Positions 45,812 to 55,605 are shown, numbered from the stretch's first letter. The stretch is DNA of 64,000 nucleotides from Alphaproteobacteria bacterium (GCA_033762625.1 JANRLI010000025.1:1-64000); one strand, 5' to 3'. Numbers and translations are program-made. Notes: generated by a model from the letters alone, not told the origin.

Positions 45812-48094
45812 TCACATTGCGTTGCGCGATGCTTCACGCACACCAACCACACCGCCGCTTTTTGCCGTGCGCACCGCTTCTGGCCGCGTTCCAGCCATAT
45901 CGATTTTTTGCGCGGCATCCTGTCTGCGCTTCAATTCTGCAAAATCATCAATATGCGATAGGTGGCGGGTACGCACAGCCATGGCCAAACGACCTTCCAG
46001 CGCTGGTTTGATTTCGTCGTGCCACAATTTTTCAAATGCCTGTTGATCATATGCGCCGGGCTGAACCGGCAAGCGGTGCCAGTTCATGTTTGCAGGAAGA
46101 AACAGTTTTTCCTTTCCGCGCAAATCAGTAAATACCATCTGGCGCAGCGGGTGATCGGTCAGCAAACGGTGAAATGCCCATAACTGTGCAATCGCTGTTG
46201 CTGGTTCCACCAAATCACGCGCATCACGCCCAGCCTCTATTGCGTTTTTTAATTGCGGCCATATCGCCATGGCGCGGTCTGCCAAGCTTAGCGGCTTTCC
46301 GTTTTCATCAACCAAGCGAATGGTGTGTGGTTCATGCTCTGCGCCAGATTCTAAGCCCAACTGCATGCGGGTGGCCAAAATCATATCCTGTACGCCGTCA
46401 TTCGATTGTTCCCACATGCCGGTCTTGAACACAAAATCGGTCACATTACGCGCAAGATAACGATGCCGCGCCGCAAGACGCGCTGCGCTGCCCGGCATCG
46501 CTTCCCCCGGCGATACCGCAAATTCAGGCAGGTTCTGGAATACACCATAAAAACGCTGGAAATCGGACGTGCTGATTACGTGCCCGTGTACACTTAGCTT
46601 TTGCTGCAGTTCACGGATTGCAGAGCGATGTGGCTCGCGGATTTTTTTCTGGAACGCAGCACCTGCAACATTCGGCGCTTCATCGTTATAAGCAAGTTGT
46701 GCCGCTTCGTGTAATTTATCCGTTTCAGGGCCATATTTGTCATCCGCGACGATAAATAATGTGCGCTTGGCTGGCAGCATGAAGGTTTCCGCAACGCCCA
46801 GCACAAACTGCGCTTGCATCATTTCACGCTCGGTCAAATCGGCAATGATGGGGCGCGAGAAAATGCTTCTGCCATCATGGTCTTTAAGTGATTTGGCTTC
46901 AGTATCGCTCTGCCGCATGGGCGGCAAGAAAATATCGCCCGCGCCTAGCGCAAAGCCCTGCACATTCATCCGGCGGATTTCTTCGCTATTATAAATATCC
47001 GATTGCAAATCGGCATCGGAATATCGGCGCAAGGCGAATTGTTGGCTTAACCCTGATAGACTGATGGATGTTGCGGGAAGCACGCCGCCCTTTGCTGCAT
47101 CAACTGCAAAACAAAAATCGGGGTTAACAGTGTGCAAATCCACCGTATCAATTTCAAATTTATCGGCTTTGATTTGCGCCAGTAAAAACGGTTCAACCTC
47201 TTTTTGCAAATCGCGCAGTCCGGCGATATTCGCTTCAATCCCTGCCATGAAAACCGGGTTGGCGTTTGGCAGTAAGCCACGTTCCGCCATTTGCGCAATC
47301 GCCAAATCACGCACCAATTGCGTTGGTTCGATGTCCAGATCAAACTTGTTTTCTACGGCCCACACAAGATATTCAAGACGCTTTTTCGCCATTTCATATA
47401 GCGTAACTTCCTGTTTATCGATATCAGGAAAACTCATATCCGCTTGCGGTCTGCGGGGTTCTAATCCCGCTGCAATCAGTACTGCGCGGCCAAGCTCAAG
47501 GTGGGATGAACGAGAGAAATGCCAATCGCCTTGCATCGGCAACATGTTAATCAGCTCCACAATAACCGGATCCCACAACACCATGTAATCTTTATCTTTG
47601 CGTTTGACGCCACGATCAAAATTGGGCTGCCCCGACAATACCGTTGCTGCTTGCAAAAACGCCGGCACAATCACAGGGCTTTCAGGAAACAGGGAGCGAA
47701 GGAAACTTAAACCTTCAATCTGTGTGCGCTGGTTTGGCATAATGACTTCAGCAAGATATTGCTGCGAACCGATTTTTTCGTCCAAATCCAGCGTATCAAA
47801 CCCGCGCTTTAACGACCCGTCGCTGCGTTCTACCATGAACGGGCCGTTCATCTTCGCCTGATAATTTGCGCGCATGCCTTTTGAAATCGCGCCAAAACGG
47901 TAAATCGCACGTTTTCCTTGCAGCAACTGTGCAAGCGTTGCAAACGCCACCGTGTTTACCGCGCGCATCTGGTCAAACCGAGGTCCTTTCTTTCGCGCAT
48001 GCGCATGGTAAAACGGCGAAAACAATCCACGCTTTTCACCAAACAAATGAACGTCGCGGTACAATGCTGCGTGATCGGGTTCTAACATACTCAT
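45812..48094 (-). CDS. Unknown 760-residue protein of operon B
   Basis: Not recognised with confidence. Soluble, no signal peptide. Residues about 110-215 run LAEVIMPNQRTQIEG ... PVIVPAFLQAATVL ... DWHFSRSSHLELGRAVLIA, faintly like the D...SRGA..E pattern of nucleoside 2-deoxyribosyltransferase-like (DUF4406) proteins; this is only a hint. The C-terminal half is mixed helical, with a conserved-looking TLFIVADDKYGPETDKL. It overlaps the upstream exonuclease-like gene by 4 bases (ATGA) and has a GGAGG ribosome-binding site, so the two are translationally coupled. Confidence 0.7.
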   Translation of the reverse strand: MSMLEPDHAALYRDVHLFGEKRGLFSPFYHAHARKKGPRFDQMRAVNTVAFATLAQLLQGKRAIYRFGAISKGMRANYQAKMNGPFMVERSDGSLKRGFDTLDLDEKIGSQQYLAEVIMPNQRTQIEGLSFLRSLFPESPVIVPAFLQAATVLSGQPNFDRGVKRKDKDYMVLWDPVIVELINMLPMQGDWHFSRSSHLELGRAVLIAAGLEPRRPQADMSFPDIDKQEVTLYEMAKKRLEYLVWAVENKFDLDIEPTQLVRDLAIAQMAERGLLPNANPVFMAGIEANIAGLRDLQKEVEPFLLAQIKADKFEIDTVDLHTVNPDFCFAVDAAKGGVLPATSISLSGLSQQFALRRYSDADLQSDIYNSEEIRRMNVQGFALGAGDIFLPPMRQSDTEAKSLKDHDGRSIFSRPIIADLTEREMMQAQFVLGVAETFMLPAKRTLFIVADDKYGPETDKLHEAAQLAYNDEAPNVAGAAFQKKIREPHRSAIRELQQKLSVHGHVISTSDFQRFYGVFQNLPEFAVSPGEAMPGSAARLAARHRYLARNVTDFVFKTGMWEQSNDGVQDMILATRMQLGLESGAEHEPHTIRLVDENGKPLSLADRAMAIWPQLKNAIEAGRDARDLVEPATAIAQLWAFHRLLTDHPLRQMVFTDLRGKEKLFLPANMNWHRLPVQPGAYDQQAFEKLWHDEIKPALEGRLAMAVRTRHLSHIDDFAELKRRQDAAQKIDMAGTRPEAVRTAKSGGVVGVREASRNAM

Positions 48095-51000
48095 GCTGCG
48101 GCCCTCCGTTGGGGTGATTGAGGCGTGCGACCACGCAGTGGCCGTGTGGAAATAAAGGCTGCAACCGGCTGCTCCGCTCGGTTGAAATACGTATAGGTAA
48201 GCGTACTAACCGGCCGCTCCAGCTTCAAAACCCACAGCTTTTGCTTGGCAGGGTCAGCCACGCGCATATCAGCAAATAATTTTTTCCATTGGCTGTATAA
48301 ATCGGCAGCAGATAATTTGCCGAATTGCTGTGCCTGTGCATCGCTCATTTTGCGAATATCGTCCAGTGACATGCGCTGCGCTGATTTAAGGCGGCCCATA
48401 TATTCATCGCCCGTTTCTTCCCCACGGGACATGCGCCGCAAACGGATATTTCCTTTAGTGAATTCCTGACCTGTATCGCGCACGATAATTCCGGTAAGCT
48501 TCTTTAGTGGCTTGGGCAAGCCACCCGCGCGTGCATCGGCCAGCCCTGCCCAATCCTGCGCTGGCACAGCAACATGCTGGATATGCTCATCCACCTTACG
48601 TTCAAAATGCACAGGTGCCATTTGCTCGAAGCTTAAAAGGCGCAGCCCGTCAGCAAGGCCGGATAATCTTCTACCCACAGTGCCGTATGATGCCTGAGCG
48701 CGGGCTATCGCTTGCTGCGTTCGCTCGCCTTGGGGCGGCAAACGGTGACATACGGCTTTAGCTGCCAAACGGAACATGCCCGTTGCTTCGCCCACCAGCA
48801 GTACTGCTGTATCAGGCCCTGCCTTTTCAATGGCACGTAAAACGTCGCGGTTCGGGCGTTCAATAATATGGAAACGGTGCCAATGATCGTCCCAATCCGG
48901 ATGGTCCAGCATCACATCCGGCACTTTAAGCCGTATCAGTTTTTTAGGGTCGATGCGGTAGCGGGTATTCATTACGGGATATGCCGTCTGCGCATCATAC
49001 CCCATCAATTCCATTTTATCTGGCGTCCATGGATATGCTTTCAAGCGACGCTGCTTGTGCGCACGGTGTTCAGCTAGTAACTTCTGACCCTGTGGTGTTT
49101 TTAAAACTGTGCGTATGTAATCGCTGGCCGGTGTTTCCGCTGCCTTGTTCATCAACTGGTCAATTTCCAGTAATGCTTTTCGCTCGCTCATGCGGCGCTG
49201 TTCGGATGCTTCTAAATTCGGTGGGCCCTGCACGCCCAATGTGATGAATGCTTCGTAAAACGGTTTCCATTCCGCGTAATGCGTATCCACATATTTACGC
49301 CACCACGCTTGCCAGCGCGGGCTTCCCTGCTTGCCAATAAACGCATCTGCATCAAGCACACGCAGCGCCGTAATGATTGCGTGCAATTTATCATTACGTT
49401 CAAAGGTAATACGCAAATGATCGCCCGTTTCACGGTCTTCGCGCAGCGGCCATTGCCCTTTGCGCGTCGCGCTTTCCATCGCAATCACTTTTTCCCACGG
49501 TAAACGCTGCCCGCGTGAATTGATAACCCAGAACTCCGGCACGCAATTGAACAATGCCCCGCGGCATTGATGGCGCATCGTCCACAAATGCATGCGTGCA
49601 TCTTCAATCGTATCTGGCGCGATGCCTGTATCCGGCAAGGTGAATGGCTTATCCCACCCGACCTGATGGGCTTTAAGCTTGCGTTCAACTTCCTTCAAAC
49701 GTTCCTGATAATCCAGCAGCGCAGCCTCATCATCGCTGTATTCAATGGCGTGGCCTTCGGTTGCCCTACGCAGCAAGTAATCGAACTGACGCACATAATT
49801 CCATTTATTGGTCGCGCGCGCATACACATCCGGGTATTCGGTTTTGCGTATGGGAATAACTTGCCCCGTTGCCGCATCCTTATAGGCAAAATATTTCAAA
49901 TCACCGTATCGGCTATAACTATCATCTTCCAATAAACGCGTGGTTACGATATTGGGTGGGCGAGTGACACTTACTAAATCAAGCTGCGTTTCCATCACAC
50001 GCTGAATAAATCCGCGATGACTTAAGATCACATGGCGGCGGCGGTGATATTCTTCGGGCGGTTGCTGCCCGCCTGCGCCAGCCTTATAGGCACGGTCAAA
50101 TTCGCAAACTTGCGGTGTGCGGTTTAAAACCAATGGCACAAAAATCGGGTTATGCCGCTGCACGAGCAACGGGCGCAATTGTTCATGATTTAAATGCAAA
50201 ACATCATCTGGGTTATGGCATAAATTAAACAATAATGCGCGCTTGCGGTCGCCAAATCCGTCATATTCATCATCCGTAGCCAGCAACGTGCCAATCCCGC
50301 GCGTCAACATCCCTTCATCATAATGCACAAATCCAATTGCTGGGCGGTCAGTAAAATCATTCGTGCCTTGTAGAAAATCCTTATAGCTATTTCGCTCCGC
50401 CAAACCGGAAACAAAGCGCATGCCGTCAGGGTCAAGGCGGCGAAGATAGAAACTTAAAGCCGCTGTTCCCGCCGCATCTTCGTCCGATGCATGCATGATT
50501 TCCGGGTCAGGGTCGCGTCCATCATAAAATACTGCGCCGCCCTGAACGCCTCTGGCACGGTTTGCCGAACGGCTATTGGCCAGTAAAATATCGCCAAGGC
50601 GCGTCGAGCGCACCATGCGCTTGGTTTTTTTATGCCAGCGGTCAGGCAGCAGCAAACCATCCTTACCCTGTTTGCCAAACGCCCATTCCCAAATCGCTTT
50701 GGCGCGCACATCTTCACGGAACGTATCATGACGTTTCTGGTTTCCGGGGAACAAGCTTGCCATACCCATGCGCGCATACCAATGGCTTGCCATCGGGTCA
50801 TCGTAATTTTCGCCGTTAAAGGGTTGCGATACACCATAGATTTTTTGCCAATCTTCTTCACCCGCATAACGGAATTTCTTCCCGCTCTGGTGAATCTCCA
50901 GTTCAATCGGCGCCTTGCCATCGCTTGGCAATTCATATCTGAATCCTTTTTTTCCATCCGCAAACGTGACTTCTTCAAGCCCCAATACATTTCCATTCAG

Positions 51001-51402
51001 CTGCGTGGATTGTTTAAGGAAATTCTGCACCATGGTTGCCGCCATATGGCCCGGCCAACCCTGCGCCATATCACGCACGCTGATACGGCCAACCAACGCT
51101 GCGCCAATCGCGTAGGCTTGATGTTCCGGAATAGCGATGGGAATACGCAAATGCGCCAGCAACCGTCCGCGCAAATCAAAGGCCAGTGCAGCATACTCTT
51201 TTGGCACGGCACTGCCCGCCAGTTTATCGGATGCTTCGAAATCGTAGAACATTTCAATCAGCTTTCCGGCTTCCACCATATGCCGCACATCGTCATAGGA
51301 TGGCTGGTAATCGGGATGGGTTGAATAAAACGTCTCCCGCGCGGGCCCGCGGTAATAATCCATCGGAAAATTGCGATGCAGTTGCGGGTCTGGCGCATAC
51401 AT
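48091..51402 (-). CDS. Large protein with exonuclease I (SbcB)-like DEDDh core
   Basis: An 1103-residue protein. The first 460 residues follow E. coli exonuclease I: MFYDFEAS (D54, E56; ExoI YDYET), a PEHQAYAIGAALVGRISV stretch like ExoI's PQPGAVLITGITP, then FNGENYDDPMASHWYARM (second Asp, D201/D202; ExoI NNVRFDDEVTRNIFYRN). HASDED (H304, D309) gives the final His and Asp with the ExoI spacing. An ExoI SH3-like segment follows (ALLFNLCHNPDDVLHLN). The remaining 640 residues are unassigned. ExoI is about 475 residues, so this is more than twice normal. It starts inside the stop of the RNase J-like gene (TGATG). Confidence 0.75.
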   Translation of the reverse strand: MYAPDPQLHRNFPMDYYRGPARETFYSTHPDYQPSYDDVRHMVEAGKLIEMFYDFEASDKLAGSAVPKEYAALAFDLRGRLLAHLRIPIAIPEHQAYAIGAALVGRISVRDMAQGWPGHMAATMVQNFLKQSTQLNGNVLGLEEVTFADGKKGFRYELPSDGKAPIELEIHQSGKKFRYAGEEDWQKIYGVSQPFNGENYDDPMASHWYARMGMASLFPGNQKRHDTFREDVRAKAIWEWAFGKQGKDGLLLPDRWHKKTKRMVRSTRLGDILLANSRSANRARGVQGGAVFYDGRDPDPEIMHASDEDAAGTAALSFYLRRLDPDGMRFVSGLAERNSYKDFLQGTNDFTDRPAIGFVHYDEGMLTRGIGTLLATDDEYDGFGDRKRALLFNLCHNPDDVLHLNHEQLRPLLVQRHNPIFVPLVLNRTPQVCEFDRAYKAGAGGQQPPEEYHRRRHVILSHRGFIQRVMETQLDLVSVTRPPNIVTTRLLEDDSYSRYGDLKYFAYKDAATGQVIPIRKTEYPDVYARATNKWNYVRQFDYLLRRATEGHAIEYSDDEAALLDYQERLKEVERKLKAHQVGWDKPFTLPDTGIAPDTIEDARMHLWTMRHQCRGALFNCVPEFWVINSRGQRLPWEKVIAMESATRKGQWPLREDRETGDHLRITFERNDKLHAIITALRVLDADAFIGKQGSPRWQAWWRKYVDTHYAEWKPFYEAFITLGVQGPPNLEASEQRRMSERKALLEIDQLMNKAAETPASDYIRTVLKTPQGQKLLAEHRAHKQRRLKAYPWTPDKMELMGYDAQTAYPVMNTRYRIDPKKLIRLKVPDVMLDHPDWDDHWHRFHIIERPNRDVLRAIEKAGPDTAVLLVGEATGMFRLAAKAVCHRLPPQGERTQQAIARAQASYGTVGRRLSGLADGLRLLSFEQMAPVHFERKVDEHIQHVAVPAQDWAGLADARAGGLPKPLKKLTGIIVRDTGQEFTKGNIRLRRMSRGEETGDEYMGRLKSAQRMSLDDIRKMSDAQAQQFGKLSAADLYSQWKKLFADMRVADPAKQKLWVLKLERPVSTLTYTYFNRAEQPVAAFISTRPLRGRTPQSPQRRAAA

Positions 51403-54400
51403 CAGGCAAACTCCAGATGATCATGTTGTGGAAGCGATGGCGTGCGCATTCCTGATGTTGGCAAATTACGCCGCGCGGTCAGTTCGGGTGGTAATTCGGT
51501 CAATGCGGCGTTGATATCACGCCGATTGCGTTTGGCTGGTAACAGTTGCGCTTCCGATAATACGCGGTCGTAATCCTCATTACCGAAATCTTGGGTATAA
51601 ACCGTATTATTATTCGCAAACAATCCGCCAAGCGCGGTGCCAACCTGCCCTGCCGCCACAACCACGCGTTTATATTCCGCAGTGCCGCCATGATATTTAT
51701 CGGCGCGCCGGTTTTGCCGTGCTAGAATAAATGATGGTGGCAAATGCCCGATAATCTCCAGTCGTTTTCCGCCGTCGCGCATGGAAAACGCGGTGTGGTT
51801 TGATATCGCTTCACTCGGGTGTCGCAACCCTGCCTCACGCGCCAGTTCATGCGTAATGCGCGGCGATTCTAGTTTGCCGAAATGCTGCGCCGAAACCATG
51901 CCAACACCATTTTTCTTCATCCATGGGAAAACGCCTTGGCGGTAATCTTCTTTCCAACCGTGTCCGGGCGGATAAAGCGCAAATTTTTGAATGAACAATC
52001 CGTTATTAGGCTCGCGCGTAAAGCGTTCGCCTCTGCGTTCCAAATCCTGCAAGATGCGTGATAGATAAGGTTCTTTTAAATTGTAAAAGCGTGCGCCTTC
52101 ATGCACGGAAACCGCAACGGTGATGTCCAGTTCAATCGCGGTTTTCTTGATTTGCGCATACTGCGTTTCTTCATTACCCGGAATAGCGCCTTGCGCATAA
52201 ACCACCAGAAAATTACGTAAATCCTTGCCAAAGGCTGTCGGGCGATATTTGGGATCCATCTGCAAGAGCGAGCGAAACTCGGCGAGCTGCGTACCAAACG
52301 CATCTTTTTCAATATCGGTTCCCTGGCTACCGGTGCCAAGGATAAGCACGCGGCCAACATCCGCCTCCACAATAGTGTGCCATTCCTTGGCGGTGCGGCG
52401 GAAGTATTTAACAGGTACAACCCCTTCTCTGCCGCCATGCCAATCCAGATAAGCCTGCACATTTTTTCCGGCAGGATTGCGCGCAAGCACATTGGTGTTA
52501 ACACCCATCACGCTCATATCGGTAAAGCGGTCTTCTTTATACGCGCCAAACACCGATATATCGCGCTGCGACAAATTGGCAAAGCGCAGGCACATTTCAT
52601 CCTGCCGCTTGGCGGTGCTGAGGCCCAATAGAATAAGCCCTTTATCGGAAAACCATTCGTTCAGACGGCAAAGGTTCTGCTCGACATCCACCACATCGGG
52701 CGCAAAACCGTCGCGGTGAATGGATGTCGGGTCACACTCCATAAAATGCACTTTGCCAAATGCCGCGCCCGATACTTTTGGAATATCTGCATATTCAATG
52801 CCGATATTTTTTTTAAAGATACGCAACAAATCTTGTGAAAAACCGGTATCGGGCGGTTTCACCCCTTCATAATCCGGTAAATTGTAGCGCCCAAAGCTGG
52901 TATCCCCCATATTGCCATAGACCCAGTAATGCGGGTTGGGCGTAACCGATTTAGTTTTTGCGTTGCCCGCGATATCGCAGCGATAAGGAGCAGGCAAGAC
53001 AAGATAAGGGGTGTTATCCGTGCTATGCGGAATGCTATCAGCTGCATAATAAACCGACATCACCCGTTCATCGCCCGCATTTACATGAACAAACCCTTTG
53101 CCGCTGAGCGTGTGCATCAATGGCCAGCGTTCCTGCGGCACTTTGCGTTTCTTGAGTTTTTGTTCCAGCACGCGGCAAACAAACGCTGTTGCATGAAAAT
53201 GCTTTCCTTGCAGCAACCCGCGCGCGATGTAATCGATATATCCATCCAGATGGTCAGCGTGTAAATGCGTTGCAAAGAAATGATCGATGTCATCGAGATA
53301 ATTTACAATATCAGGTACAACGTAATCCCAATTGCCTTGTTCGCTTGCCTGCACCGCGTGGTTTTTACTGAAAATAATCCCTAAATCGATAATGACGCCT
53401 TTGCGCTGCACGCGGCCGTTCGCATCACGCCAATAGGTAAAAATGCCTTTGCAATTTCCGCCAATCGTTGCGCCAAATCCCGGCAGATATTCGCGGTCAT
53501 TATGTCCGCCAAATGGCACCACAACCATTTGCTTATGTTCATCCACAACGCCAGTCAGTGCGCGCTTATCCACCAAATTGCGCTGATCATATTCCGCAAT
53601 ATAATCCAGCACATGGGGATAACGACGCCGGCGCAAATCCTTCATCGCCTTGTTCACAATTCCGATACGTTTTTGCAGGTGTGCCGTTGGCAATTTGCAG
53701 CTTTCTTCGCCCAACACTACAAACTGGTCAAATACCGCATGGTCGCCCGTTACTTTCCAGCGCACATCGATTAAATCGGTAATCGGGCTGCCATGTCGCG
53801 CATTATGCGGCGTGGTTGCTGCGACCAGCGAACCATGCTTTGCATTTTCAATACGGCTTGCCTTGAAATTATGGATTGCACCATTTTGCCGATCAATTTC
53901 TGTTTTGCTGCGCGCTTCACCAAAATCATACATCGGCTCCAGATCATTGCGGCCAAGACCAAGCAGTTCCGGTAAATAATCATATGGCAATGGCTGCGCG
54001 CCTGCGCTTACCGGGTAATCAATCGGCGCTTGAAAATCAAAGCCGCCTTTGGCTGACATGCCCGGCAGATGCAAGCGTTCGCCGATGAGCGCTGCGATTT
54101 GAAAATCCTCCATGATTTTTCCGACATCCGGAAAATGCATATTGCGGATGTCGGTGTGCATGCGCTGCAAGGCGCCGAATAAACGCAATACACGGTCGGT
54201 ATGCTGGGGGTTTATGCCACGCCCCAATATGCTGGCCTGTTGCAACGTGAGATAATTTGGATAAGCGCGGAATGACAGTTCAGCCAATTTGCTGACCACG
54301 TATCGGCCATTCGGTTGCAGCAACATATATAATGTTTCAAGACTGCGCAGGCGCTTGTGTTCATCCAGCTTGATAATGGTTTTTAATACAACGCCGCCAC

Positions 54401-54590
54401 CGGTTCGCGGGTCAATTTCACCATCGCTTAGAATAATTGGTTCATTTTTGGTGAATGGCTTTACCGCGCCATCAAGTCCCAACAATTGCAGGCAATAGTC
54501 CGGCGAAAAAGCATTTGAAGACTTGCCATTTTTGCGCTGCACAACATCACGCGCAGCGCGACCCACATGGTACCGATCGGTTTTACTCAT
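51402..54590 (-). CDS. Large protein with RNase J-type metallo-beta-lactamase core
   Basis: A 1062-residue protein from ATG 54590 (GAGG seven bases upstream; the longer reading starts with TTG). Residues 1-350 are unassigned. From about 355 to 910 it follows RNase J: VVPDIVNYL before THLHADHLDG (H442, H444, D446, H447), GNMGDTSF (D563), DPTSIHRDGFAPDVVDVEQN (the RNase J SDSTN..PGFT stretch), LGTGSQG (752-757), AIPGNEE (802-808), PPGHGWKED and SAQHFGK (H903). The usual HSIPD motif reads DSIPH. RNase J is about 555 residues; the N-terminal extension is extra. DNA-acting MBL nucleases are an alternative. Confidence 0.8.
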   Translation of the reverse strand: MSKTDRYHVGRAARDVVQRKNGKSSNAFSPDYCLQLLGLDGAVKPFTKNEPIILSDGEIDPRTGGGVVLKTIIKLDEHKRLRSLETLYMLLQPNGRYVVSKLAELSFRAYPNYLTLQQASILGRGINPQHTDRVLRLFGALQRMHTDIRNMHFPDVGKIMEDFQIAALIGERLHLPGMSAKGGFDFQAPIDYPVSAGAQPLPYDYLPELLGLGRNDLEPMYDFGEARSKTEIDRQNGAIHNFKASRIENAKHGSLVAATTPHNARHGSPITDLIDVRWKVTGDHAVFDQFVVLGEESCKLPTAHLQKRIGIVNKAMKDLRRRRYPHVLDYIAEYDQRNLVDKRALTGVVDEHKQMVVVPFGGHNDREYLPGFGATIGGNCKGIFTYWRDANGRVQRKGVIIDLGIIFSKNHAVQASEQGNWDYVVPDIVNYLDDIDHFFATHLHADHLDGYIDYIARGLLQGKHFHATAFVCRVLEQKLKKRKVPQERWPLMHTLSGKGFVHVNAGDERVMSVYYAADSIPHSTDNTPYLVLPAPYRCDIAGNAKTKSVTPNPHYWVYGNMGDTSFGRYNLPDYEGVKPPDTGFSQDLLRIFKKNIGIEYADIPKVSGAAFGKVHFMECDPTSIHRDGFAPDVVDVEQNLCRLNEWFSDKGLILLGLSTAKRQDEMCLRFANLSQRDISVFGAYKEDRFTDMSVMGVNTNVLARNPAGKNVQAYLDWHGGREGVVPVKYFRRTAKEWHTIVEADVGRVLILGTGSQGTDIEKDAFGTQLAEFRSLLQMDPKYRPTAFGKDLRNFLVVYAQGAIPGNEETQYAQIKKTAIELDITVAVSVHEGARFYNLKEPYLSRILQDLERRGERFTREPNNGLFIQKFALYPPGHGWKEDYRQGVFPWMKKNGVGMVSAQHFGKLESPRITHELAREAGLRHPSEAISNHTAFSMRDGGKRLEIIGHLPPSFILARQNRRADKYHGGTAEYKRVVVAAGQVGTALGGLFANNNTVYTQDFGNEDYDRVLSEAQLLPAKRNRRDINAALTELPPELTARRNLPTSGMRTPSLPQHDHLEFA

Positions 54591-54620
54591 CAGCAAACCT
54601 CACTAACTAAAAACACGGCC

Positions 54621-55574
54621 TTATAAAAACTGCGCGGCGTGAACCATTCCTCCGTTACGCGTTCCGGGTCGGTGCGCAATCGATGGCGCGCCGCCGGTTG
54701 GCTTGGAAAAATCTCTCAATACACGGATCATGTCGGGCGTATTCGTAACCACTACGGCTTTGTCGGCGCGAAGCTGCGACAGACTTATGGTTCCTGCATG
54801 GGTCAACCGTTTGGGTGGTTCGGGATGGAATACAGCAACCTTGTTATCCAAACGCGCTGCTATTTCTGTGATTGCCTTGCAATCATGTGGATGCCCGCCA
54901 TGTACCACGGCATGGGCGGCGCCATTTGTATTCTGCAATTGTTTTACATGGTCGTCATTCATGGCGATGATGAGAAACGGCGCAGTCATGGCGCTGTGCG
55001 CCTTGTCATTCACCGCGCGATCATGCGTGCTTACCGCGATCAGGTCTGTATTCCTATTAAGCTTTTTTTGAGCGTAGGGTGTATCCGCATGACTATCCGC
55101 CATCCATCGCAAGCCATCTTTTGCAACGTCGAGCGCCATACTGGTATTCGCGCTAAACAGCCAGCTCAGCATATGTTCGCGGTTCAATTGCGGAGAGTGC
55201 AGGCTAATCAACGGAACATTACGGTCGAAAAGCAAAAAATCCCGCGCATCGCGGCTAAGGTCTATTTCCTTTTTGCGCGTTACATCTATGACCAGAATGT
55301 CGTAATGGTATCGCTCGCACAACGCCAAGGTCTTGCGCATTTTTCCGGTGCTATCGCGGCTGCTGTAATCGCAAAAAACTACGGCACGCTTTTTTTCACC
55401 CACAATCACCAACCCATGATTGGGAGGAATGAATTGCATTTTGGGTTGCGTCTGCGGCTCCGCAACCACAGGCTGATAAGCATGAGGACGTTTTGCGGCG
55501 CGCAAAACAGGTAACGCTTCACCTTGCGCAAGGCAAAGCTCCGCTTGTTCCTCTAACGACGTATCAAGGAGCAT
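54621..55574 (-). CDS. Unknown 317-residue protein, first gene of operon B
   Basis: Not recognised. The first 50 residues are low in order (PHAYQPVVAEPQTQPKMQ). The remainder alternates hydrophobic strands and helices like a Rossmann or receiver-type fold: GLVIVGEKKRAVVFCDYSSR, YDILVIDVTRKKEID, VPLISLHSPQLN, DLIAVSTHDRAV, APFLIIAMNDDHV and ADKAVVVTNTPDMI. No nucleotide-binding glycine loop or catalytic motif is sure. It lies 30 bases before the RNase J-like gene. The ATG is preceded by CCGGAA within the shared leader hairpin. Confidence 0.7.
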   Translation of the reverse strand: MLLDTSLEEQAELCLAQGEALPVLRAAKRPHAYQPVVAEPQTQPKMQFIPPNHGLVIVGEKKRAVVFCDYSSRDSTGKMRKTLALCERYHYDILVIDVTRKKEIDLSRDARDFLLFDRNVPLISLHSPQLNREHMLSWLFSANTSMALDVAKDGLRWMADSHADTPYAQKKLNRNTDLIAVSTHDRAVNDKAHSAMTAPFLIIAMNDDHVKQLQNTNGAAHAVVHGGHPHDCKAITEIAARLDNKVAVFHPEPPKRLTHAGTISLSQLRADKAVVVTNTPDMIRVLRDFSKPTGGAPSIAHRPGTRNGGMVHAAQFL

Positions 55575-55605
55575 AAAAATTCCGGCGATTTAGCCAATTC
55601 CGGAC
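55575..55605 (-). promoter_or_regulatory. Ribosome-binding-site hairpin of operon B
   Basis: TCCGG (55604-55600 on minus) pairs with CCGGA (55585-55581), covering the GGAA that lies 5 bases before the ATG at 55574. Stem sequence, loop length (14 bases against 15 in copy A) and spacing all match operon A. Confidence 0.5.
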
